Positions 52,599 through 60,348 of a DNA stretch of 64,000 nt are shown here, piece by piece. Position 1 is the first letter of the stretch. The number at the start of each line of letters is the position of its first letter. Source of the DNA: Actinoplanes oblitus (lineage in GTDB: Bacteria > Actinomycetota > Actinomycetes > Mycobacteriales > Micromonosporaceae); the NCBI RefSeq assembly GCF_030252345.1, contig NZ_CP126980.1, positions 3,797,501 to 3,861,500 on the forward strand. The letters are read 5' to 3'. The notes below the pieces were generated by a model that saw only the letters and a program-made list of their open reading frames with translations, ran no database searches and was not told where the DNA came from. Made by a program: the position numbers and the translations under genes.

Positions 52599-53398
52599 GA
52601 CGACAGGTCGGTTCTCCCATCGGTGACGGCGAAGACCAGCCGTACCGTGGTGCCGCCGGGACCGGTGTCGATGTCGACCCGCTCACAGATCCGCCGGGTC
52701 ACCCACAGCCCGGCGGCGCCGATCCGACCGGGCCGGGGACGGGGCTGTTCCCCGAGGTGGCGGCGCGCCATGCCGCGCCCGGTATCGCGAATCTCCAGGA
52801 ACAGCCGGTCGCCGCGGCCGGTGACCCTGATCCGGCCGTGCCCGCCGCCGTGCCGGACCGCGTTGGACATGATCTCCGATGCCGCGAGCAGCAGTTTGTA
52901 CCGTTCCTCATCGGACAGGCCGACGCCGGCGGCGTACTGGGCCAGTTGCTGCCGGACCGTGGCGATGGTGTGCCGGTCGAACGGCTCGTCGAGGATCTCG
53001 ACGAGCGCCGCGTCGTGATGGTCCGGGATGCCGGCCCCGCCGGGGGGATGCTCGCCGGTGGTCAGGCGCGCGGCGTCGCCCGGCGGCTCCAGTCCGAGCA
53101 GCGAGGTCACCCCGGCCAGGTGCAGATGCCCGGCCACCGCGGGGGCGGCCCCGTACAGCTGGAAGGTCTTGCCGGCCCGCAGCGCTCTGCGCCGGATGAG
53201 CAGCAGCAGGGCGACGCCGGAGGAGTCCAATGCGGTGACCTCGGTGAGGTCGACGGACACCCGGACGCTCGACTCCAGCTTCAACGCCTGGTCGAGCTGG
53301 GAGAGCACGTCGTCGTGGCGTACCAGGATCACCGCTCCGGCGAGCGCGACACGGATCGTTTCTAGTGCGCTGACATCGATGTGAACGGGACGCTCCAT
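52595..53398 (-). CDS. Fused anti-anti-sigma (STAS) and anti-sigma kinase (HATPase) protein
   Basis: About 267 aa. Residues 1-110 form a STAS domain with the phosphorylatable Ser (S59/S60) in VTALDSSGVALLLL; residues 135-260 form an RsbW-type HATPase with N-box E175, N179, H183 (ASEIMSNAVRHGGG), G1 box DTGRGMARRH (D205) and the GAAGLWVTRRICERVDID segment. In Bacillus these are two proteins (RsbV and RsbW) that switch partners; here they are one chain. ATG 53398 follows GAGGATCC. The phosphatase gene overlaps its end, completing a partner-switch set; the target sigma factor is unknown. Confidence 0.93.
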   Translation of the reverse strand: MERPVHIDVSALETIRVALAGAVILVRHDDVLSQLDQALKLESSVRVSVDLTEVTALDSSGVALLLLIRRRALRAGKTFQLYGAAPAVAGHLHLAGVTSLLGLEPPGDAARLTTGEHPPGGAGIPDHHDAALVEILDEPFDRHTIATVRQQLAQYAAGVGLSDEERYKLLLAASEIMSNAVRHGGGHGRIRVTGRGDRLFLEIRDTGRGMARRHLGEQPRPRPGRIGAAGLWVTRRICERVDIDTGPGGTTVRLVFAVTDGRTDLSS

Positions 53399-53578
53399 CG
53401 GAGGATCCTCGATTCGTCGGCTGTCGTTATGAGCACAGTAGCCAGCCGACGCGATCGGTAAACACCAGGCGCCGCCCGTTCGGGTGACCGGCCGGATGGC
53501 GCGTCCGGGCGGTTCTCTGCGTGGGCGCGGCGGGCCGGCTCCGCTTGACCGGCGGCCGAAGGGTGCTTGGATCCATCC

Positions 53579-54418
53579 ATGAACGGTGATGGCAAGGCTC
53601 TGGTGCTCGGCGGCGGTGGCGTCACCGGGGTGGCCTGGGAGATCGGCCTGCTGCACGGGCTGGCCGAGCACGGCGTCGACCTGACCGACGCCGGGCTGTT
53701 CGTCGGCACGTCGGCGGGATCCGTGGTGGCCGCGCAGGTGCTGTCCGGCGTACCGATCGAGGAGCTCTTCGCGGCGCAACGCGCCGCCGGGACCGGGGAG
53801 ATCGCCGCCCGGATCAGCGCGGCGGGCCTGCTGAGCTTCGTGATCGCCGGCCTCTGGCCCGGCGACCCGGCGCGCGGCCGGGCCTGGCTGGGGCGGCGGG
53901 CGCTGCGGGCCCGGACACTGCCCGAGGCGGACCGCCGGGCGGTGATCGCCCGGCGGATCGGCGAGCGTGACTGGCCGGCGACCCGGCTGCTGATCACCGC
54001 GGTCGAGGCGGCGACCGGGACACCGAAGATCTTCGACGCCGGCAGTGGCGTGTCGCTGGTCGACGCCGTCGCGGCCAGCTGCGCGGTCCCGCTGACCTGG
54101 CCGCCGGTGACCATCGACGGGGTGCGCTACATCGACGGCGGGGTCCGGTCGGTGGCCAACGCCGACCTCGCGGCGGGCAGCCGTCGGGTGGTGGTGCTCG
54201 CCCCGATCGCGCAGTCGGCGCGGCGTGCCGGCCGGCCGGCGGCCCAGCTGGCGGCGCTCGGGCCGGGCGTCCGCGGCGCGGTGGTATCACCGGACGCGGC
54301 GGCGCGGGCCGCGATCGGCCGGAACATGCTGGACCCGGCCCGCCGGCGCCCGGCCGCGGAGGCGGGCCGCGCCCAGGCCGCCGCCGAAGCGCGGCGGCTG
54401 CGCGAGGTGTGGGGATAG
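53579..54418 (+). CDS. Patatin-like phospholipase
   Basis: About 279 aa. Serine lipid hydrolase with the patatin signature: oxyanion loop LVLGGGGVTGVAWEIGLL, nucleophile elbow LFVGTSAGSVVAAQVL (GTSAG) and catalytic Asp in VRYIDGGVRSVANADL. Soluble, no signal. ATG 53579; a TTG start at 53567 is less likely. Probably acts on phospholipids or acyl esters. Divergent from the partner-switch operon and unlinked in function. Confidence 0.93.
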   Translation: MNGDGKALVLGGGGVTGVAWEIGLLHGLAEHGVDLTDAGLFVGTSAGSVVAAQVLSGVPIEELFAAQRAAGTGEIAARISAAGLLSFVIAGLWPGDPARGRAWLGRRALRARTLPEADRRAVIARRIGERDWPATRLLITAVEAATGTPKIFDAGSGVSLVDAVAASCAVPLTWPPVTIDGVRYIDGGVRSVANADLAAGSRRVVVLAPIAQSARRAGRPAAQLAALGPGVRGAVVSPDAAARAAIGRNMLDPARRRPAAEAGRAQAAAEARRLREVWG

Positions 54419-54473
54419 CGCCGGGCCGGCGTCGCGGCCCGGGCCCGGCCGGGTCCGGGCGTATCGTCGATGG

Positions 54474-54887
54474 GTGACTGTCGAGGAGCGGTTGTTCGCA
54501 CTGTGGCGGGTCGCGCCGGACGACGAGCCCGATCCGGACGGGCGTTTCGGTGCTGTCTACACCGATCCGGTGACCATCAACGGCACGCCGATGGCGGTCG
54601 GTGACCTGGTCGAGCGGGCCCGCACGCTGCACCGCGCCTTCACCGGGCACGAGATCGAGGTCGTCGACCGGGTGACCGCGCCGGGCAAGCTGGTGGTGGC
54701 CTTCCGGCACACCGCGCGGCACACCGGCCCCTGGACCACCCCGCTGGGTGAGATCGCCCCGACCGGCCGGACCGTCACCGGGCTCGGCATCGACGTGCTC
54801 ACCCTCGCCGAGGACGGGCGGGTGACGGCGATCTGGGTGCTCGCCGACGAGTTGCAGCGGATCCTGCAGGTGCACGACGTCAGCTGA
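54474..54887 (+). CDS. SnoaL-like/ester cyclase family protein
   Basis: About 137 aa from GTG 54474. NTF2-like fold typical of the SnoaL/ester cyclase group: RFGAVYTDPVTINGTPMAVG, TLHRAFTGHEIEVVDRVTAP, VVAFRHTARHTGPWTTPLGE, GIDVLTLAEDGRVTAIWVLA. Similar in fold to 21535-21924 but not a close relative. Acid/base residues of polyketide cyclases cannot be assigned. Starts 55 bases after the patatin stop. Confidence 0.85.
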   Translation: MTVEERLFALWRVAPDDEPDPDGRFGAVYTDPVTINGTPMAVGDLVERARTLHRAFTGHEIEVVDRVTAPGKLVVAFRHTARHTGPWTTPLGEIAPTGRTVTGLGIDVLTLAEDGRVTAIWVLADELQRILQVHDVS

Positions 54888-54919
54888 CCGGTGCGCGGCA
54901 CGCTCGGCTTCGGCCGCTG

Positions 54920-54949
54920 TTCACGGTACGGCTGGACGCGTACCGTGAA
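54920..54949. promoter_or_regulatory. Perfect inverted repeat upstream of the NRPS gene
   Basis: TTCACGGTACG-gctggacg-CGTACCGTGAA, 11-bp arms, in the 248-base gap between the SnoaL-like gene and the NRPS. A further ACCGTGA half lies at about 54965. Could be the terminator of the upstream gene or an operator for the NRPS operon. Related to the TTTCCGGTACG elements in core sequence GGTACG. Confidence 0.5.
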
Positions 54950-55121
54950 GCGCCGCGAGCGAACCGTGACCGGATTGCCTCCCGAACCGCCGATTATGGG
55001 TGTGTCGGTGACCACGCATCGGTCATCTGACCGTCATCCTGCGTGTCCCTCGCGTAGCTTTGAACGCTGCCCCGGCGACCGAGTGCCGTGCGCCGGGCCG
55101 ACGTTCAGCCGTGAGGTGGAG

Positions 55122-55139
55122 ATGGAGCACGCCCGGTGA
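55122..55139 (+). CDS. Five-codon mini-ORF coupled to the NRPS start
   Basis: GAGGTGGAG precedes an ATG that reads M-E-H-A-R then TGA; the TGA overlaps the NRPS GTG (GTGA at 55136-55139). The NRPS GTG itself has no close ribosome site, so ribosomes may reach it by reinitiation. Prediction only. Confidence 0.3.
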   Translation: MEHAR

Positions 55140-58100
55140 CGGTGACGACCGACGAGCAACTGTTCGCGTTCCCCGCGATCACCGAGGGCCCGGTCCTGCC
55201 GGCGGTGTTCCGCTCGGCGTCCGCGCCGGCCCGCCGCACGCTGGTCGACATCCTGGACGCGACGGTGCGGGCCCACCCGGACAGCGACGCGATCGACACC
55301 GGCGCTGTCCAGCTGACCTATCGGGAGCTGGCCGCCGAGGTCGACGCCCTGCGGACGACCCTGCACGAGCACGGGATCGGCGCCGGTGACCGGGTCGGTG
55401 TCCGGGTCTCCTCCGGCACCGCCGAGCTGTACCTGGCGATTCTCGGCGTGCTGGCGGCCGGCGCCGCCTACGTCCCGGTGGACGCGGACGATCCGGAGGA
55501 GCGCGCCGAGCTGGTCTTCGGCGAGGCCGCCGTCTGCGCGGTCATCGGCGACGGGCTGAGCGTGACGCCGCGCGGCACCCCGGGCGGCCGCCCCGGCCGG
55601 CCCGGACCGGCCGACGACGCCTGGATCATCTTCACCTCCGGTTCCACCGGCACACCGAAAGGCGTCGCCGTCTCGCACGGCTCGGCCGCCGCGTTCGTCG
55701 ACGCCGAGGCGCAGCTGTTCCTGGTCGGCGAGGACACCGCCGGGCTCGGCCCGGGGGACCGGGTGCTGGCCGGGCTGTCGGTCGCGTTCGACGCGTCCTG
55801 CGAGGAGATGTGGCTCGCCTGGCGCTACGGCGCCTGCCTGGTGCCGGCCGCCCGCTCGCTGGTGCGCAGCGGTGTCGACCTGGGCCCGTGGCTGACCGAG
55901 CAGCGGATCACCGTGGTGTCCACGGTGCCGACGCTCGCCGCGCTCTGGCCGGTCGAGGCGCTCGACGAGGTCCGGCTGCTGATCTTCGGTGGCGAGGCCT
56001 GCCCGCCGGAGCTGGCCGAGCGACTCGCCGTCGAGGGCCGCGAGGTGTGGAACACCTACGGGCCCACCGAGGCGACGGTGGTGGCCTGCGGCGCGCGGAT
56101 GACCGGCGAGGGGCCGGTCCGGATCGGGCTGCCGCTGGCCGGCTGGGAGCTGGCGGTAATCGACGCGGCCGGCGATCCGGTCGCCATGGGCGAGTCCGGC
56201 GAGCTGGTGATCGGCGGCGTCGGCCTGGCGCGCTACCTGGACGCCGCCAAGGACGCCGAGAAGTTCGCGCCGCTGCCGTCGATGGGCTGGCAGCGGGCGT
56301 ACCGCAGCGGCGACATCGTGCGCGCCGAGCCGGCCGGGCTGCTGTTCCTGGGCCGCGGCGACGAGCAGGTCAAACTCGGCGGGCGCCGGATCGAGCTGGG
56401 CGAGGTGGACGCCGCGCTGCAGGCCCTGCCCGGGGTGGCCGGTGCGGCCGCCGCGGTGAAACGGACCGCCGCCGGCACCCAGCTGCTGGTCGGCTACGTG
56501 GTGCCGCGCGAGGGGTTCGACGCCGCCGCGGCTGCGCTGCGGATCCGCGAGCAGCTGCCGGCCGCGCTGGTCCCGCTGCTGGCCGAGGTGGCGTCGCTGC
56601 CCACGCGTACCTCGGGGAAGGTGGACCGGGCCGCGCTGCCGTGGCCGCTGGCCACCGGCGGTTCGGACGACGAGCTGACCGCCACCCAGCAGTGGCTCGC
56701 CGGCGGGTGGGAGCAGGTCCTCGGGATCCGCCCGTCCGCGCCGGACGCCGATTTCTTCAGCAGCGGTGGCAGCAGCCTGGGCGCCGCCCAGCTGGTCGCC
56801 TGGATCCGGGCGAAGCACCCGCGGGTCTCGGTCGCCGACGTCTACCAGCACCCGGTGCTGTCCGACATGGCGGCGGTCATCGATGCGCTGGACACCTCCA
56901 CGGCGGTGCGCCGCGAGGTCCGGCCCACGCCCCGGCGGACCGGGCTGTTCCAGGCCCTGCTGATGCTGCCGATGCTGGCGCTGGTCGGCCTGCGCTGGAT
57001 CACCGTGCTCGCGGCGCTGGGCAACCTGCTGGTGCCGTGGGCGCCGCGGGTCTCCTGGTGGTGGATCGCGGCCGGCGGGGTGCTGCTGTTCAGCCCGCCC
57101 GGCCGGATCGCGGTGGCCGCCGCCGGAGCCCGGCTGCTGCTGCGCGGCGTCGGCCCGGGCGACTATCCCCGCGGCGGCGGTGTGCACCTGCGGCTCTGGG
57201 CGGCCGAGCGGCTGGCCGAGCTGACCGGCGCGACCGGCGTCGCCGGGGCCGGCTGGATGATCACGTACGCGAAGGCGCTCGGCGCGCAGATCGGCAAGGA
57301 CGTCGACCTGCACTCCGCGCCGCCGGTCACCGGCCTGCTGAAACTCGGCCGCGGCGCCGCCGTCGAACCCGAGGTCGACCTGTCCGGCCACTGGGTCGAC
57401 GGCGACGTCGTCCGGGTCGGCAAGCTGCGCGTCGGCGCCGGCAGCCGGATCGGCTCGCGCAGCACGCTGATGCCCGGCGCCCGGGTCGGCAAGGGCGCGG
57501 ACATCGCCGCCGGGTCGACCGTCACCGGCGCGGTGCCGGCCGGCCAGCGCTGGGCCGGTTCTCCGGCCGCGCCGGCCGCCAAGGGCACCGCCGGCTGGCC
57601 GGCCCAGCGTCCCGAGCACCGGGCCAAGATCTGGGTGGCCGGGTACAGCCTGACCGCCCAGCTGCTCGGCGTGATCCCGGTGGTGGCGGTGCTGCCCGCC
57701 GTCGCGCTGCTGGCCCGGCAGTCCACCCCCGGCGCCGCGCTGCTCCTGGTCCCGGCCGCCGCGGTGGCCTACTTCCTGACGTACGCCCTGCTCATCCTGG
57801 CGTCGGTCCGCCTGCTCGGCCTCGGCGTGCGAGCCGGCTTCCACCCGGTCCGCAGCCGGGTCGCCTGGCAGGTCTGGACCACCGAGCGGCTGATGGGGAT
57901 GGCCCGGTTCGCGCTGTTCCCGCTCTACGCCAGCCTGTTCACGCCGGTGTGGCTGCGGCTGCTGGGCGCCAAGGTGGGCCGCAACGTGGAGGCGTCGACG
58001 GTGCTGGCGCTGCCGGTGATGACCACCGTCGACGACGGCGCGTTCCTGGCCGACGACACCATGGTCGCCAGTTACGAGCTGCGCCACGGCTGGCTGCGGG

Positions 58101-58984
58101 TCGCCCCGGCCCGGATCGGCAAGCAGGCGTTCCTCGGCAACTCCGGGATGGCCGCGCCCGGCCGCTCGGTGCCCAAGCGGGGCCTGGTCGGTGTGCTGTC
58201 GTCGGCGCCGCGCAAGGCGAAGAAGGGCACGTCGTGGCTGGGCGCCCCGCCGATGCCGCTGCGCCGCACCGTCGAGGCGGCCGACGCCAGCCGCACCTAC
58301 CAGCCGCCGCTGCGGCTCAAGCTGGCCCGCGCCGCCATCGAACTGTGCCGGATCGTCCCGGTGATGCTCGCCGGCGGCCTCGCCGTCCTGGTCCTCGCCG
58401 CCCTCGCCCGGATCTGGGCGGCGGCCGGCGCGGTCGCCGCCGCGCTGGCCGCCGGACCGGTGCTGCTGGCCGCCGCGATCTCCGGCGCGCTCGTCGCTAC
58501 TGCCGCGAAATGGCTGCTGGTGGGCCGGTTCCGGGTCACCGAGCGGGCACTGTGGACGTCGTTCGTCTGGCGCAACGAGCTGGCCGACACGTTCGTCGAG
58601 GTGCTCGCCGCCCCGTGGCTGTTCCGGTTCGCCACCGGCACACCCCTGCTCAACCTGTGGCTGCGCACGCTCGGCGCGAGGATCGGCCGGGGCGCCTGGC
58701 TGGAGACGTTCTGGCTGCCGGAGTACGACCTGGTGCGGCTCGGCCCGGGCGCCACCGTCAACCGGGGGTGCGTGGTGCAGACCCACCTGTTCCATGATCG
58801 GATCATGAGCATGGACGAGGTGACTCTGGGCGCGGGCGCGACGCTCGGCCCGCACGGCATCGTGCTGCCCGGCGCGAGCATCGGCGCGCGTACCACGGTG
58901 GGCCCCGGCTCGCTGGTCACCCGCGGCGACGCGGTGCCCGCCGACAGCCGCTGGCTGGGCAACCCGATCGCGAACTGGGCATGA
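55136..58984 (+). CDS. Pls/PosA-family single-module membrane NRPS (polylysine synthetase-like)
   Basis: About 1282 aa. Domain order as in epsilon-poly-L-lysine synthetase: adenylation domain (45-500) with TSGSTGTPKGVAVSH, NTYGPTEATVV, GRGDEQVKLGGRRIELGEVD and PTRTSGKVDRAALP; carrier domain with phosphopantetheine Ser 547 in SSGGSSLGAAQL; then a C-terminal half with several membrane helices alternating with three left-handed beta-helix-like domains (GAQIGKDVDLHSAP, GAKVGRNVEAS, GARIGRGAWLETF). The membrane part catalyses iterative isopeptide bond formation in Pls. The A4 region FDASCEEMWLAW has Glu where hydrophobic-substrate domains have Trp, which may suit a cationic amino acid (inference). 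ATGA overlap with the peptidase gene. Product unknown. Confidence 0.93.
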   Translation: MTVTTDEQLFAFPAITEGPVLPAVFRSASAPARRTLVDILDATVRAHPDSDAIDTGAVQLTYRELAAEVDALRTTLHEHGIGAGDRVGVRVSSGTAELYLAILGVLAAGAAYVPVDADDPEERAELVFGEAAVCAVIGDGLSVTPRGTPGGRPGRPGPADDAWIIFTSGSTGTPKGVAVSHGSAAAFVDAEAQLFLVGEDTAGLGPGDRVLAGLSVAFDASCEEMWLAWRYGACLVPAARSLVRSGVDLGPWLTEQRITVVSTVPTLAALWPVEALDEVRLLIFGGEACPPELAERLAVEGREVWNTYGPTEATVVACGARMTGEGPVRIGLPLAGWELAVIDAAGDPVAMGESGELVIGGVGLARYLDAAKDAEKFAPLPSMGWQRAYRSGDIVRAEPAGLLFLGRGDEQVKLGGRRIELGEVDAALQALPGVAGAAAAVKRTAAGTQLLVGYVVPREGFDAAAAALRIREQLPAALVPLLAEVASLPTRTSGKVDRAALPWPLATGGSDDELTATQQWLAGGWEQVLGIRPSAPDADFFSSGGSSLGAAQLVAWIRAKHPRVSVADVYQHPVLSDMAAVIDALDTSTAVRREVRPTPRRTGLFQALLMLPMLALVGLRWITVLAALGNLLVPWAPRVSWWWIAAGGVLLFSPPGRIAVAAAGARLLLRGVGPGDYPRGGGVHLRLWAAERLAELTGATGVAGAGWMITYAKALGAQIGKDVDLHSAPPVTGLLKLGRGAAVEPEVDLSGHWVDGDVVRVGKLRVGAGSRIGSRSTLMPGARVGKGADIAAGSTVTGAVPAGQRWAGSPAAPAAKGTAGWPAQRPEHRAKIWVAGYSLTAQLLGVIPVVAVLPAVALLARQSTPGAALLLVPAAAVAYFLTYALLILASVRLLGLGVRAGFHPVRSRVAWQVWTTERLMGMARFALFPLYASLFTPVWLRLLGAKVGRNVEASTVLALPVMTTVDDGAFLADDTMVASYELRHGWLRVAPARIGKQAFLGNSGMAAPGRSVPKRGLVGVLSSAPRKAKKGTSWLGAPPMPLRRTVEAADASRTYQPPLRLKLARAAIELCRIVPVMLAGGLAVLVLAALARIWAAAGAVAAALAAGPVLLAAAISGALVATAAKWLLVGRFRVTERALWTSFVWRNELADTFVEVLAAPWLFRFATGTPLLNLWLRTLGARIGRGAWLETFWLPEYDLVRLGPGATVNRGCVVQTHLFHDRIMSMDEVTLGAGATLGPHGIVLPGASIGARTTVGPGSLVTRGDAVPADSRWLGNPIANWA

Positions 58985-60327
58985 CCCCAGGCGCCGGGCC
59001 GCTCGGCGCCACACCCGGCGCCGAGCACTCGACAGACCCGTACCTGCCCGCGCACGGCAACGGCGGGTACCGCGTGCTGCACTACGACCTCGACCTCGAC
59101 TACCGGATCACCACGAACCGGCTGGCCGGGAAGGCGACCATCACCGCCCGGGCCGTCCAGTCGCTGTCCCGGTTCAGCCTCGACCTGGGCGCCTTCCGGG
59201 TGCAGGACGTCCGGGTCGACGGCCAGCCGGCCAAGTTCCTGCACCGGCCCGGCAAGCTGCGGATCAAACCGGACCGGCCGATCGGTTACGGCGCCACTTT
59301 CAAGATCGAGATTCGGTACGCCGGCACCCCGGTACCCATCTCGGGCCGGTGGGGCGACATCGGCTGGGACGAGCTCACCGACGGCGCGCTGGTGGCCAGC
59401 CAGCCGAACGGCGCGTCGTCCTGGTTCCCGTGCAACGACCGGCCCGCCGACAAGGCCACCTTCCTGGTCACGCTGACCGCCGCGGCGCCGTACACCGTGC
59501 TGGTCACCGGCGACCTGGTCTCCCGGCGACGCCGCGCCGCCACCCAGACCTGGGTGTACGAGCGCAACGAGCCCACCTCGCCGTACCTGATGGGTGTGCA
59601 GATCGGCCGCTACGAGCTGGTCGATCTGGCGGTGGGCGGGGTGCCGCAGCGTGCCGCGATCCCGCCCCGGCTGCGGACCGTGCTCGGGCACGACTTCGGG
59701 CGGCACGGCGACATCATGGCCGCCCTGGAGGGCCTGTTCGGCCCGTACCCGTTCCGCGAGTACGTGGTGGTGGTCGCCGACGACGACCTGGACGACCCGA
59801 TCGAGGCGCAGGGCATGGCGGTCTTCGGCCGCAACCACCTCGACGGGCAGCGCACCCACGAGCGGCTGGTCGCCCACGAGTTGGCCCACCAGTGGTTCGG
59901 CAACAGCCTGACGGTCGCCGACTGGCGGCACATCTGGCTCAACGAGGGCTTCGCGACGTACGCCGAATGGTTGTGGTCTGCGGTCTCCGGCGGTCCGACG
60001 GCGGACGCGCACGCCGCGCACTGGCACGCCCGGCTCGCGGCGCAGCCGGCCACCATCAGCATCGCGAACCCGGGCGTGGCCCGGATGTTCGACCCGATCG
60101 TCTACAAGCGTGGCGCGCTGACGCTGCACGCCCTGCGCACCCGGATCGGCGATGCGGCGTTCTTCGCCATGGTGCGCACCTGGGTCGCCGAGCATCAGCA
60201 CGCCACCGTCACCACCGAGGAGTTCCGGGCGCACGCCAGGCGGTTCGCCACCAGGCCCGTCGACGATCTGCTCGACGCGTGGCTGGACCGCCCGGCGCTG
60301 CCCCGGTTGCCGGTTTTCGGTCTCTGA
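58981..60327 (+). CDS. M1 family metallopeptidase
   Basis: About 448 aa. Zinc aminopeptidase-type fold: N-terminal beta domain (YRVLHYDLDLDYRITTNRLA, SSWFPCNDRPADKATFLVTL), zinc motif H299-E-L-A-H303 in VAHELAHQWFGNSLT and E322 in WLNEGFATYAEW, 19 residues after H303. The usual GAMEN substrate loop is QGMAVFG here, as in related actinobacterial proteins. No signal peptide. The start overlaps the NRPS stop (ATGA), so the two are made together; it could trim, degrade or protect against the polymer, as peptidases are known for poly-lysine producers. That role is inferred. Confidence 0.92.
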   Translation: MTPGAGPLGATPGAEHSTDPYLPAHGNGGYRVLHYDLDLDYRITTNRLAGKATITARAVQSLSRFSLDLGAFRVQDVRVDGQPAKFLHRPGKLRIKPDRPIGYGATFKIEIRYAGTPVPISGRWGDIGWDELTDGALVASQPNGASSWFPCNDRPADKATFLVTLTAAAPYTVLVTGDLVSRRRRAATQTWVYERNEPTSPYLMGVQIGRYELVDLAVGGVPQRAAIPPRLRTVLGHDFGRHGDIMAALEGLFGPYPFREYVVVVADDDLDDPIEAQGMAVFGRNHLDGQRTHERLVAHELAHQWFGNSLTVADWRHIWLNEGFATYAEWLWSAVSGGPTADAHAAHWHARLAAQPATISIANPGVARMFDPIVYKRGALTLHALRTRIGDAAFFAMVRTWVAEHQHATVTTEEFRAHARRFATRPVDDLLDAWLDRPALPRLPVFGL

Positions 60328-60348
60328 CCCCGGCGCCGGGACCTCCGG

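Noticed and set aside
55034..59014. 1326-codon open frame antisense to the NRPS gene
   Set aside because: Arg/Gly/Gln-rich shadow produced by GC-biased third positions; no domain, and the plus-strand frame has all NRPS motifs.
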